DNA of 64,000 nucleotides from the NCBI RefSeq assembly GCF_029962835.1, contig NC_080585.1, positions 57,647,443 through 57,711,442 of the forward strand, given 5' to 3'. Made by a program: the position numbers and the translations under genes. This document shows positions 31,769 to 41,593 of this stretch, piece by piece. This DNA is from Magnolia sinica. Its lineage: Eukaryota; Streptophyta; Magnoliopsida; Magnoliales; Magnoliaceae. Under the pieces are notes generated by a model, which saw nothing but the letters and a program-made list of their open reading frames with translations, did no database searches and was not told where the DNA came from. How positions within the stretch are numbered: the first letter of the stretch is position 1; each line of letters begins with the position of its first letter.

Positions 31769-34118
31769 TGTTGAGGGTCAAATATTGCATATCAGACCCA
31801 GTTGTTACCTGGATTTACAAACATAGTATTGTTTAAAGACCGGATTTAATCGTGTTTGTAATGCAGGGTGTGTTTAAGAGCCTGGATTGAAAAAGGGTGG
31901 TAAATGCATGGATTTGACTCTCCAGAAGCACCAAGGCAAGGAACGGACTCTAGGAGACCAAGAGCGACGGAATTATACACCAGGGGTCCGTGAAAATCGA
32001 GAAACTGAAGCTCAAGTGGCCTGAAAAGTGTCCAGAATGCAAGATCATAGGGTTCCCACCATCTGATCAAGTCGAAACTTCATACGTGGCCTGAGGATCA
32101 TGAATTAACCGTACACATCAAATTTTAGCCCTCAGATCCCAATGAAAGTGGCTCAACGGATAGATCAGCCCACAAATTATCAATCTGGGGCCCGCCTGCT
32201 ATCTTGAAATACTTCAAGTTTGGTGTCAACCGTTTAAATTATAGGGCAACCAGGTTGGTCGGAGCTGATCTCTCATATACATCAGCGTGGGACCCACATG
32301 TGCATTGCACATGTACAGCATAGGTGCACTCGCCGTGCACGGCAACAAGTTTGACCGAGTCTCCCTCTCCAATTCGAATTTTTCTCCTGCGGAAGAAACA
32401 GGGATCGCGGTTCTCTATTGTGGGCCGCTAGCACGATTCTAAGGACTAATCAGCACCGTCCATTAGACCAGATAGGTCCGTATTACCAAGGCCTAGGTGG
32501 AAGAGTTTCAAAATGCCAGCGACAATGGCGTCTCAACCGTGTAAAGGCAGATTAGACGGTCGAAAGATCCGACAGGTGGGCTACCACGGTTTTTGATCCA
32601 AAACTGATTAGGACTGACTGGTTTTTCATGAGGAAGCTAATGGACGGAGCTGATTTTCTAGAAGATTTCCATAATGGCCCCACTGATTATTGCACTTCCG
32701 TGGAATCTGAAGCAGAGACGGAAATCAGAAACAGGGGCTCGGGTTGGATTCTTGTGGCCCACAAAGATCATCTAGATGGATGATCCGAGCTGTCCAGTGG
32801 GTCCAAGGAATGATTTCAACAAGAACCATGGTGTTCTTTTGCAACCATGCACAACAGCAAGATTGGAAGATGGGAGGAAAGGACGCCACGTTGATTGATA
32901 TTGCGGCCCACCTAAGATTTGGATTCATTCCAGATTTTGGCTCATGGCCTAAATCGGTCCTACAAATACATTAAACGGCTCTGATTTTCGAAAGAAATGC
33001 TATAATTGGGGCCCATCATCACCAGCGTCGAACCGGAACCGTCCCTGTTCCACACGCTGTGTAGAGAAAGCGTCTGCAGCTGGCTTGTTTGCGGACTCCA
33101 GTTCTCCACCGGTCCTGGCTGCGTAAGGAGTATCTCCACGTCCTATTTCCGGTAGGACTCTCGAAGGACAGCTCTATAAGGAGCGTGTGATCGAGAGAGA
33201 GAGGGGTATTCACGGCTGGAGAGTGAACCAGAAGGAGGGGCTTGGACGAAGGTGCTGGGCTGCACGTTTTGGCAGAAGCAGCAGGTGGGATTCCTGCTAG
33301 ACGTGGCTGGAGAAAGCAGAAGGAGAAAAGGCTGAGGAGATTAGAAGAAAGAGGTTTTCCTTTTTCTTTTTCTTTTATTTCTTTCCTTTAATGTTTTTTT
33401 TCTTCTTCTTTTTAGTTAGAATTTAACCCATATCATGCTCGGCTAAACCTCTTAGTTAGGGCTAAGAGGTGAAGCCTGTAGCGAGATGGGAGACACTATT
33501 TCCTGCTTTTCATGAACTGAACTTGGTTTTGAGTTGATTATTAAAAGAATATTTACTCAGTCTTTAATGGTCTGTTGTGACTGAAATTACAGTGGGTTTG
33601 CAATGGCTTTGAATATCTCTTTTTCTCTTTTGATGTTTATGACGTCAGGAGGCCCTGTTGTTCACCATCGTCTCCTGGGCATGGTTGGATGATAGTACTC
33701 TTCCTAACTTTCATGTACTTTTGATTGGTTGACAATTAGTTTAATCCCGTTATTTACTTTGTCTCTTGGGCATGGTAGGATGATGGAATCCATTCTAATT
33801 CATACACCTTTCATCTCTTGAAAACCAGATCAAGTAAGTTCAGTTTAATTTCCATGATTCCTGATGCAGGCAAAAGATCTCCCTGATCTCTACGAGTGGA
33901 TCCTCTGAATCCCTAGTTTTCCTTCCTTTGAATTCCTTAAAGTTTTAGATAACTATTCCACAATTATTCCTCAAATTCTCTTTGGTTTAAATCACATCTT
34001 AGTCTAGTTCTAGTTCTACTTGGTTTCAGATAACGTACAGGTATCAGTCCCTGTGGATTCGACCTCGGTCTTACCGAGTTTATTACTACATCACAACCCT
34101 GCACTTGGGGAGTGAACA
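31769..34118 (+). repeat. 5' LTR of Athila-like element
   Basis: Begins TGTTGAGGGTCAAATATTG. It contains a TATA-like TCTATAAG (33173-33180), a 9-bp perfect stem-loop (33447-33470), two copies of the 'gggcatggtNggatgat' phrase (33678 and 33767 regions), and a U5 stem-loop (34064-34078). An intervening C/T-rich block (33355-33415) follows the presumed transcription start. Its end GTGAACA lies six bases before the PBS. Confidence 0.93.
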
Positions 34119-34124
34119 AGTTTT

Positions 34125-34142
34125 TGGCGCCGTTGCCGGGGA
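34125..34142 (+). other. Primer-binding site, tRNA-Asp type
   Basis: TGGCGCCGTTGCCGGGGA complements the 3' end of plant tRNA-Asp, the primer used by Athila-type Gypsy elements. It defines the start of minus-strand DNA synthesis and the LTR end. Confidence 0.88.
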
Positions 34143-34870
34143 CTGACGGTTACGTTTTTCTGAAATTAATTAGTTTTAGAATTAGGTTAGGATTAGGATT
34201 TTACTTACTTTAGGATAGAAGTTTTTATTTTATTTTATTCTATTTTTAGAACTTAACTTGTTTCCTATTTTATAGGATCTGGACATAAGTTTCTAAATTG
34301 GTAATTCCTTCCTAATCTCTCTACTTTTTCATATTTTTAGAATTAGGGTTTAAATTTTAGAAATTTTCTAATTCTAGTATCCTCCCTTCTGTAGGAAATA
34401 GTTTATTTTTAGAATTTAGGTTATTTCTTTCCCTTCTTAGAAATTAACTTTCTATTTTTGTTTTATTAACTTTCTAATGCTGACACTTTTAGAATCTAAT
34501 TTTGTTTCTTAATTTATTTTTAGAATTCTTTAGAAACTAACCTTCCTATTTTGTAGGCCTTTAAGATAGAAATTTCTAATTCGGTAAGCTCCTTCCCTAC
34601 TTTCTATTTTGCAGTTCTCTTTTAATAATTTACTTTCTAGTTTAGATCTTTCCTAATTTATTTTAGAAATTTCCACTTTCTTTTAAGAATACCTTCTTTT
34701 AGAAATTAATTCACTGTTATTTTTCTTTTATCATTCTTCTCTTTTTAGAATCTAACTTATTTTTGTTTTATTTTGCAGGTTTTTAACTTAGGACTCCAAT
34801 TTGGTAATTCCTTTCCAACTCTCTCTTTCTTGCTAGATTTTCTTTTCCTTTCTTAGGGTTAAGTTTTTAA
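34143..34870 (+). other. Leader between PBS and gag
   Basis: T-rich untranslated leader with many variants of 'tttttagaa(t/a)tt' and 'cttagaaattaact', apparently a decayed short tandem repeat. No coding frame. Confidence 0.65.
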
Positions 34871-36235
34871 TTGAGGGCTGCGAGTGTTTTCATGCCCAAG
34901 TGGGCCCGTGACGACACTCGACGTCTCTTGACTGAAGGAGGATTGGTTGAGGGGTTGACTATCCATCGCAGGACTAGACACCGCTCGAAATCCCCTGAGT
35001 TAACTGAGGTTATGGCTGAAGACCAACCTCCTCCACTTCCACCCAGGGTGGAGGATACCCAAGATGAGAACGAGGTGCAACAGGCACCCCCGCCTCGTAC
35101 TTTACGAGATTATCTACAACCGGCGGGAGTGAGTATGCCCTCATGCATGATTTTTCCTGAAAACACAGGACAAATGGACATCAAGCCAGGAGTTATCCAA
35201 CTCCTTCCCAAATTCCATGGACTTGAATCAGAAAGTCCATATTTACATTTGAAAGAGTTCGATGAGATTATAGCTACATTATGTTTTCCTAATGTATCTG
35301 AGGATACAATTAGGCTGAAACTCTTTCCTTTTTCCTTAAAAGAGAAAGCTAAGACGTGGTTACATTCACTGCGTCCTAGATCCATTGGCACATGGAACGA
35401 TATGCAGAGGGAATTCATAAAAAAATTCTTCCCACATCATAAAACGATTACCCTCAGAAAAGCGATCATGAACTTTGCCCAAAAGGAAGATGAAACATTC
35501 TTCCAATGTTGGGAAAGGTTCAAAGATTTGGTCAGTTCATGCCCACAACACGGATTTGAAACGTGGCGCATTACAAATTTTTTCTATGATGGATTGACAT
35601 CTTCCATGCGCCAAATGGTCGAGACAATGTGTAATGGAGAGTTCATCAACAAAGATGTTGACGAGGTATGGGATTACCTCGATAGTCTCGCTGAAAAAAC
35701 ACAATCATGGGACTATTACCCAATGGCGAACACCACGTCTAGGCCGACTCAATTAAAGGAGAAAGGTGGATTATATCTCTTGAAAGAAGAGGATGATCTC
35801 AACTGTAAAGTGACTACGCTCATAAGGAAAGTTGAGGCTATGGAAGGAAAGAAGGATAAGGTCAATGAAGTTGTTTGCGGCATCTGTGATTGCAACATTC
35901 ACACAACTGAAAACTGTCCTACAATACCCGCCTTTCGAGGAGTGTTGAATGAACAAGCCAATGCCGTAAATAATTATCAAAGACCTTTTACTGGACCTAA
36001 CTCCAACACATACAATCCTGGCTGGAAAAATCATCCAAACTTTAGTTGGAGGAATGGACAAACGGCGACCCCTCCAGGTTTCTTCAATCAAAATCCAAAT
36101 CAAGTGAAACCTCAAGAGGAACCGGTTCAAAATCCCATACAAGAGCCGGCTCAGGCAATGCGTGGAATTACAGATTTTATGCAAAAGATAGATTCTCGTA
36201 TGATGGTTATAGAAAAGGGGATGCTTCCTGCATAA
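34871..36235 (+). CDS. gag: Athila-like Gag protein
   Basis: An intact 454-codon frame for the capsid-forming Gag. Residues about 100-260 hold the Retrotrans_gag domain: LLPKFHGLESESPYLHLKEF, LKLFPFSLKEKAKTWLHSLR, REFIKKFFPHHKTITLRKAI and QCWERFKDLVSSCPQHGF. A possible knuckle-like CGICDCNIHTTENCP follows near residue 336-350 (CX2CX4HX4C pattern) for RNA binding. The tail is Asn/Pro/Gln-rich. The chosen Met (34871) is the first in the open frame, but the true start may differ. TAA at 36233 and TAG at 36260 separate it from the protease, which continues in the same frame, so Pol would need readthrough or these stops are decay. Confidence 0.92.
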   Translation: MRAASVFMPKWARDDTRRLLTEGGLVEGLTIHRRTRHRSKSPELTEVMAEDQPPPLPPRVEDTQDENEVQQAPPPRTLRDYLQPAGVSMPSCMIFPENTGQMDIKPGVIQLLPKFHGLESESPYLHLKEFDEIIATLCFPNVSEDTIRLKLFPFSLKEKAKTWLHSLRPRSIGTWNDMQREFIKKFFPHHKTITLRKAIMNFAQKEDETFFQCWERFKDLVSSCPQHGFETWRITNFFYDGLTSSMRQMVETMCNGEFINKDVDEVWDYLDSLAEKTQSWDYYPMANTTSRPTQLKEKGGLYLLKEEDDLNCKVTTLIRKVEAMEGKKDKVNEVVCGICDCNIHTTENCPTIPAFRGVLNEQANAVNNYQRPFTGPNSNTYNPGWKNHPNFSWRNGQTATPPGFFNQNPNQVKPQEEPVQNPIQEPAQAMRGITDFMQKIDSRMMVIEKGMLPA

Positions 36236-36262
36236 CTTCTCCCCAATCCTAAACCGCAGTAG

Positions 36263-37026
36263 GAGATTAATGATCTCAGCTCTTCAAATCAAATGGGGCA
36301 TGCTAAATCCATCACCACTCTTAGGAGTGGGAAGATCATTGATAAAACTCTTCCGGTTAGGCCCGAAAAGCCTCAAGAACCAGAAGAGGACAACAATGAT
36401 GGATCCAGTGATGCCCCACAAAAAGTAGAACCGGAACTTCTAGAGAAGCCAGTTGCTCCATTCCCCCAACGGTTGGTTTCACCAAAACCTCTCTCTAACT
36501 CTCAGGATATCCTAGAGGTATTGAAACAAGTGAAAGTCAACATTCCTCTACTTGATGTCGTTAAACAGATACCTTCATATGCCAAATTCCTAAAAGACTT
36601 ATGCACGACCAAGCGACGGCAGAGTATTCAAAAGAAGATCTTCTTGACTGAGAAAGTGAGTGTCATCCTAAAGCAAGACGTGCCGCAGAAATTCAAAGAT
36701 CCTGGTAGCCCAACCATATCATGTGTAATCGGGGACTATCGAATTGATCACGCACTTCTTGACTTAGGAGCGAGCGTCAATCTGATTCCTTACTCGGTAT
36801 ACAAACAGTTACCCTAACCACACTACAACTTGCCGATCGCTCTGTTCGTGTACCAAGAGGGATAATTGAGGATGTGTTGGTCTAGGTCGATAGATTTTAC
36901 TACCCTGTAGATTTTATCATCCTAGACACCAAACCCATCAATAACATGAACACTTAGATTCCTATCATTCTTGGTCGCCCATTCCTTGCCACATCAAATG
37001 CAATTATCAATTGCAGGAATGGTATC
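36263..37026 (+). pseudogene. Athila-like protease, frameshifted
   Basis: Begins in frame with gag (EINDLSSSNQMGHAKSITTL) and has a Pro/Glu-rich linker. The retropepsin active site is in IDHALLDLGASVNLIPYSVY, where DLG replaces the usual D(T/S)G, a substitution common in this lineage. The frame ends at a stop at 36815-36817 (QLP). A shift to another frame then brings the second half: RVPRGIIEDVLV, YYPVDFIILD and IPIILGRPFLATSNAII, interrupted by TAGs near 36882 and 36956. The protease would cut Gag-Pol, but this copy cannot make it whole. Confidence 0.88.
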
Positions 37027-38420
37027 ATGACTATGTCTTTTGGAAATTTGACATTGGAGTCAAATATTTTTTTCAATAATGGCAGCAACACAGAGGATGA
37101 TGACGATTTCCACGACATTAACATGATTGACTCTTTCGTGGAAGATACGACAGCTCTAACCTTATCCTCTGACCATCTGGAGACGTGCCTGGCCCACTCC
37201 CATGATTTTGATGATGACATGATTAGGGAGACGTGTGCCTTGCTTGATACTACACCGGTACTTGAAGTTAACCGGTGGAGGCCACAATTTGAAGAATTGC
37301 CACAAACCGATGTAGTGCCTCTACCGTCTAACCTCAAGCCGCCGAAGCTTGACCTAAAACCTTTGCCCTCTGATTTGAAATATGCATATTTGGGTCAAGA
37401 TGAGACATACCCGGTGGTGATCTCTGCCCACCTGGAGAAAGAACAGGAGAGTATGCTTATATCTACTCTCATTGAGCATAAAGGAGCCCTGGGATGGACG
37501 ATAGCGGACCTCAAAGGAATCGATCCCTCGATTTGTACTCACCACATATATCTTGAGGATAATGCAAAAACCGCTCGGCAACCACAACGTAGACTAAATC
37601 CAAACATGAAGGAAGTGGTTAAGGCCGAGGTTCTTAAACTATTGGATGTGGGTATTATATACCCTATATCTGATAGTCAATGGGTGAGTCCAACTCAAGT
37701 GGTTCCTAAGAAGTCCGGAATCACCATCGTAGCCAATGCTAATAATGAACTCGTGCCAACTAGAGTCACTACTGGTTGGAGAATGTGCATTGACTACAGG
37801 AAGTTGAATACCGTCACGAGGAAAGACCACTTTCCTTTACCATTCATTGATCAGATCCTTGAAAGGTTAGCTGGTCATTCCTATTACAGTTTCCTTGACG
37901 GGTATTCGGGCTACAACCAGATAGAGATAGCCTCTGAAGATCAGGAAAAGACCACATTTACATGTCTCTACGGCACCTTTGCTTACCGAAGGATGCCATT
38001 CGGACTATGTAATGCCCCGCCACCTTTCAAATGATGTATGCTTAGTATCTTTTCGATATGGTAAGGCAATATCTAGAAGTCTTCATGGATGATTTCTCTG
38101 TTTACGGTCCATCTTTCAAGTGCTTGGAAAGTCTTAAATGTGTGCTGTTGAAAAGATGTGAAGAAAAGAACTTGGTACTTAATTGGGAGAAGTGCCATTT
38201 CATGGTTCAGAAGGGAATTGTCCTTGGGCATATCATCTCATCCAAAGGAATCGAGGTAGATAAGGCAAAAATCGATCTTATCTCTAACCTACCTCCACCC
38301 AAGAACATCAGAGACGTGCGATCCTTCTTAGGACACGCAGGATTTTACAGGCGATTCATAAAGGACTTTAGTCTCCTCTCTCATCCTTTATGTAATCTTC
38401 TTCAAAAGGATGCTCCGTGA
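37027..38420 (+). pseudogene. Athila-like reverse transcriptase, frameshifted
   Basis: The frame to 38034 covers the RT N-terminal region: IEHKGALGWTIADLKGIDPS, VLKLLDVGIIYPISDSQWVS, VVPKKSG, WRMCIDYRKLNTVTRKDHFP and the first catalytic Asp in YSFLDGYSGYNQI, ending at MPFGLCNAPPPFK with a shift at about 38030. The next frame (38058-38420) has the catalytic motif as FMDD (YLEVFMDDFSVYG; FMDD rather than YxDD is frequent in this clade), then HIISSKGIEVDKAKI and [16 protein letters not shown]. Another shift occurs near 38405-38415, where RNase H continues. Confidence 0.92.
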
Positions 38421-38931
38421 CGAGTGGATCGAGCAATGCCAGGAAGCTTTCACGAAGCTTAAGAGCACGTTAACCATCGCACCTATCATGCAGCCACCCG
38501 ACTGGAACCTTCCTTTTGAGCTTATGTGCGACGCTTCTGATTATGCTCTTGGGGCGGTTCTAGGCCAGAGAAAAGATAAGCGGCCCTACGTCATTCATTA
38601 CGCAAGTAGAACTTTAAATTCTGCCCAGGTGAACTACTCGACTACGGAAAAGGAACTCTTAGCTGTAGTGTTCGCCTTGGACAAATTTAGGTCCTACTTG
38701 ATCGGATCCAAGATCATTATCTACACAGATCATGCGGCACTTAAGTATCTTCTTTTGAAAAATGATTCTAAGCCCTGTTTGATACGATGGATCCTTCTAC
38801 TCCAAGAATTTAATTTAGAAATTAAAGATAAAAAGGGAGTAGAGAACGTAGTGGCCGATCACCTTTCTCGCCTTAATACCTCTAATTCCCTTGAGGCGAC
38901 CCATATCAATGACATGTTCCCGGACGAATAA
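38410..38931 (+). pseudogene. Athila-like RNase H
   Basis: The domain has [19 protein letters not shown] with the first Asp, [19 protein letters not shown] with the catalytic Glu, [19 protein letters not shown] with the next Asp, and [12 protein letters not shown] at the end with the last acidic residue. The active-site set looks intact. It follows RT by a one-base frame change and is separated from integrase by about 340 bp of broken sequence. The RNase H would degrade template RNA during cDNA synthesis in the particle. Confidence 0.92.
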
Positions 38932-39271
38932 CTGTTTGTAGTCTCCCATTCACCTTGGTTGATATTGCTAATTATCTTGCTACGGGTGCTATACCGGCAC
39001 AATGGACCGCGCAAGATAAGAAGAAATTTTTCACCGAGGTGCGCAACTTTTCTGGATGATCCTTATTTATTTAAATATTGCGGACCAAATTCTAAGGAGA
39101 TGTGTACCGGATGATGAGCATCGAGCGTCATCTCCTTCGTCACTCAGAGGCCTCGTGGTGGTCACTTTTCTCGCTAAAAAGACCACGGCCAAGATCTGCA
39201 GTGTGGCTTTTATTGCCCACTATGTTTAGGGACACTCATGAGTTTTGCAAAGCTTGTGAGCGTTATCGAAA
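38932..39271 (+). pseudogene. Decayed link and HHCC finger before integrase
   Basis: Frames drift here, with remnants such as ILRRCVPDDEH and [12 protein letters not shown] (a CX2C of the integrase zinc finger). Several small indels separate RNase H from the integrase core. Confidence 0.7.
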
Positions 39272-40237
39272 TTGGGAGCATTGTCCCATCGAAATATGAT
39301 GCCTTTGAATCCCATTCTTATCATTGAAGCATTTGATTGCTGGGGCATCGATTTCATGGGACCATTCCCCCAATCGTTTGGAAATCTGTATATTTTGCTC
39401 GCCGTGGATTATGTCACTAAATGGGTCGAAGCGATTCCGTGTCGAAAGAATGACCATCGCACGGTCATTAAATTTCTAAAAGAAAACATCATTTCCCGAT
39501 TCGGAACGCCTCGAGCCATCATTAGTGATGGGGGCTCACACTTCTGTAATAAACCATTTGAGAGCTTAATGAAGAAATACGGTATCTCTCATAAGGTGAG
39601 CACCCCATACCATCCTCAGACAAGTGGACAAGCTGAGATTTCCAATAGGGAGATCAAACACATTTTGGAGAAAACGGTTAACCCAGATCGTAAGGATTGG
39701 TCAATCCGATTGACCGATGCCTTATGGGCATACCGTACCGCTTTTAAAACCCTTATTAGAATGTCCCCCTTTAGATTTGTCTATGAGAAGGCTTGTCACT
39801 TGCCTGTAGAGTTGGAACATAGAGCCTACTGGGCGATGAAAAATTTGAATTTTAATCTAGACAACGCTAGCTCACTACGCAAACTTTAGTTGAATGAACT
39901 TGAAGAAATCCGGAATGATGCGTACGATAATTCGAGAATTTACAAGGACAAGATGAAAGCATTTCATGACCAACACATTTTGCGAAAATCATTCACGCCT
40001 GGTCAGAAGGTCCTTTTGTACAATTCTCGATTACATCTCTTCCCGGGTAAGCTTCGATCTCGTTGGACCGGCCCTTACATTGTTGTTACTGTTTTTCCTC
40101 ATGGGGCCGTTGAGATAAGAGATCCCGACAATGGCAAGGAGTTTAAAGTCAATGGACATCGATTGAAACCATTTGTCGAGAAATTTGATTCAGAGGACAT
40201 GTCCATGCCTCTGACTGATCCTGTTTACCAGGATTAA
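39272..40237 (+). pseudogene. Athila-like integrase
   Basis: The core is nearly intact: [19 protein letters not shown] with the first catalytic Asp, [36 protein letters not shown] with the second Asp, and [20 protein letters not shown] with the catalytic Glu. The expected spacing of the D,D35E triad is kept. After [20 protein letters not shown] a single TAG at 39887-39889 breaks the frame. The C-terminal DNA-binding part continues in the same frame ([53 protein letters not shown]) to a TAA at 40235-40237. No chromodomain is present, in line with a non-chromovirus lineage. Confidence 0.93.
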
Positions 40238-41593
40238 CCTCCTAGTCTGATGGAGGTATAGGTAAGTTTCCTGTTTTCTTAGGACTAGGGTAGTTGCTTT
40301 ATTTGTCTGGCTGAAGACGGTAAATTTAGCGCTCCTGGGAGGCAACCCAGTTCTTCATTTTATGTCATTTTTTTTTCTTCATTAGTCAGTTCAATGTTTG
40401 TGGGTAACATTACTGCAAACCCTCACGAGACTACAACTCGTCCACTAGGGGTAACCTAGGGGTTTAAAGGCTTGTTGCATACGTTAAATGCAATCGAGAG
40501 CACCTACGAAAGTGGTATAGGTAGGATTGTATTTTTTTATTTTATTTTACTTCTGTTGGTTTCTCTCTTGTGCTGACCGCTCTTACGTAGAAATCTTTGA
40601 AAAGCCTCTTGATTCTTTTATCCAGGTATTATCTTTCCATCACTTCTCATTTACTTTTTGTCTCATGTGCATCGCATGCTTATTTCTTTTACATTGAGGA
40701 CAATGTAGATTTTAGGTTGGGGGTGGGAGATTAGGTCACCTAATCAGCATTTTCTTGGTCTTGTACAAAAGTTGTGAAAATTTTTTTAAAAATTTTTTGA
40801 CATTTTGTTGAATTTGAAGTGATTTTGATAACCATCTTGGATTTAAAATTACAAGATAAGTGAAGTTGGTAATTTATGACTCTTAGATTCAGTTATCTAT
40901 TATATTAGATTTCACAGTTAAGTTTGAAGTATTAATCTATAATTGGAAGTTTTAAACATTGATTGAGTTATGAGTTCACATGTCACATCTCGCTTTCACA
41001 TTAAGATTTCAGTTTGATATTAAAGGGTTAACTTTGTAATCACTAAGCATGTAAGGAACCAGCTTGGAAAATTTGCCCGTCAAAAAAAAAAAAAAAAAAA
41101 AAAAAAAGAAAAAAGAGAAAGAGATACCTTTGGAAAAGGTTAGGCGAATAATTTTCACCATAGGTTTGCTCCCTATAGGTGTGGATTCAATTCTCCCCTC
41201 CCTCGAAAAAAAAAAAAAAGAAAAAAAGAGGAGAACTGAAAGGCAAATTCTAGTTAAGTTTTGAGTGTCCTAAATACTGTTTTGATTATCAATGTTATCA
41301 TAAAAATTATCCATTGGATTTCTTAATGATAATAAGCCGAGATTTTATGATACTCATTGTTTAGAATTGTTCTAATTAATGCATAAATACTTTAAAGTTG
41401 ATTATGAAATTTATTGTGCACTTGATTCCAGGAGGAAGTAATATCCAGCATTCATGCATCTTAGAATTTTCGAATCTAGACTATTTTTTAAAAAATAAAA
41501 AACTCGCTTGAGTTCATAAAAATTGTCCTGTATTTCTCAACTTATTTTTTCGCATACTTTGCTCGGGATTAGCAAAATGCTGGTTGGGGGTTG
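40238..41593 (+). other. 3' non-coding region of Athila-like element with PPT candidates
   Basis: No env-like frame. A GCGCTCCTGGGAGGCAACCC phrase (40330-40349) is typical of this part of Athila/Tat-type elements. A purine-rich AGGTTGGGGGTGGGAGA (40714-40730) resembles the sequence directly before the 3' LTR (GGTTGGGGGTTG, 41582-41593), so the PPT may be duplicated. Two long A-rich tracts lie at 41081-41118 and 41206-41233. Confidence 0.7.

Noticed and set aside
31846..33213. Several ORFs identical to those at 41671-43089
   Set aside because: They are in the two LTRs of the Athila-like element. None has a domain or a plausible start context.
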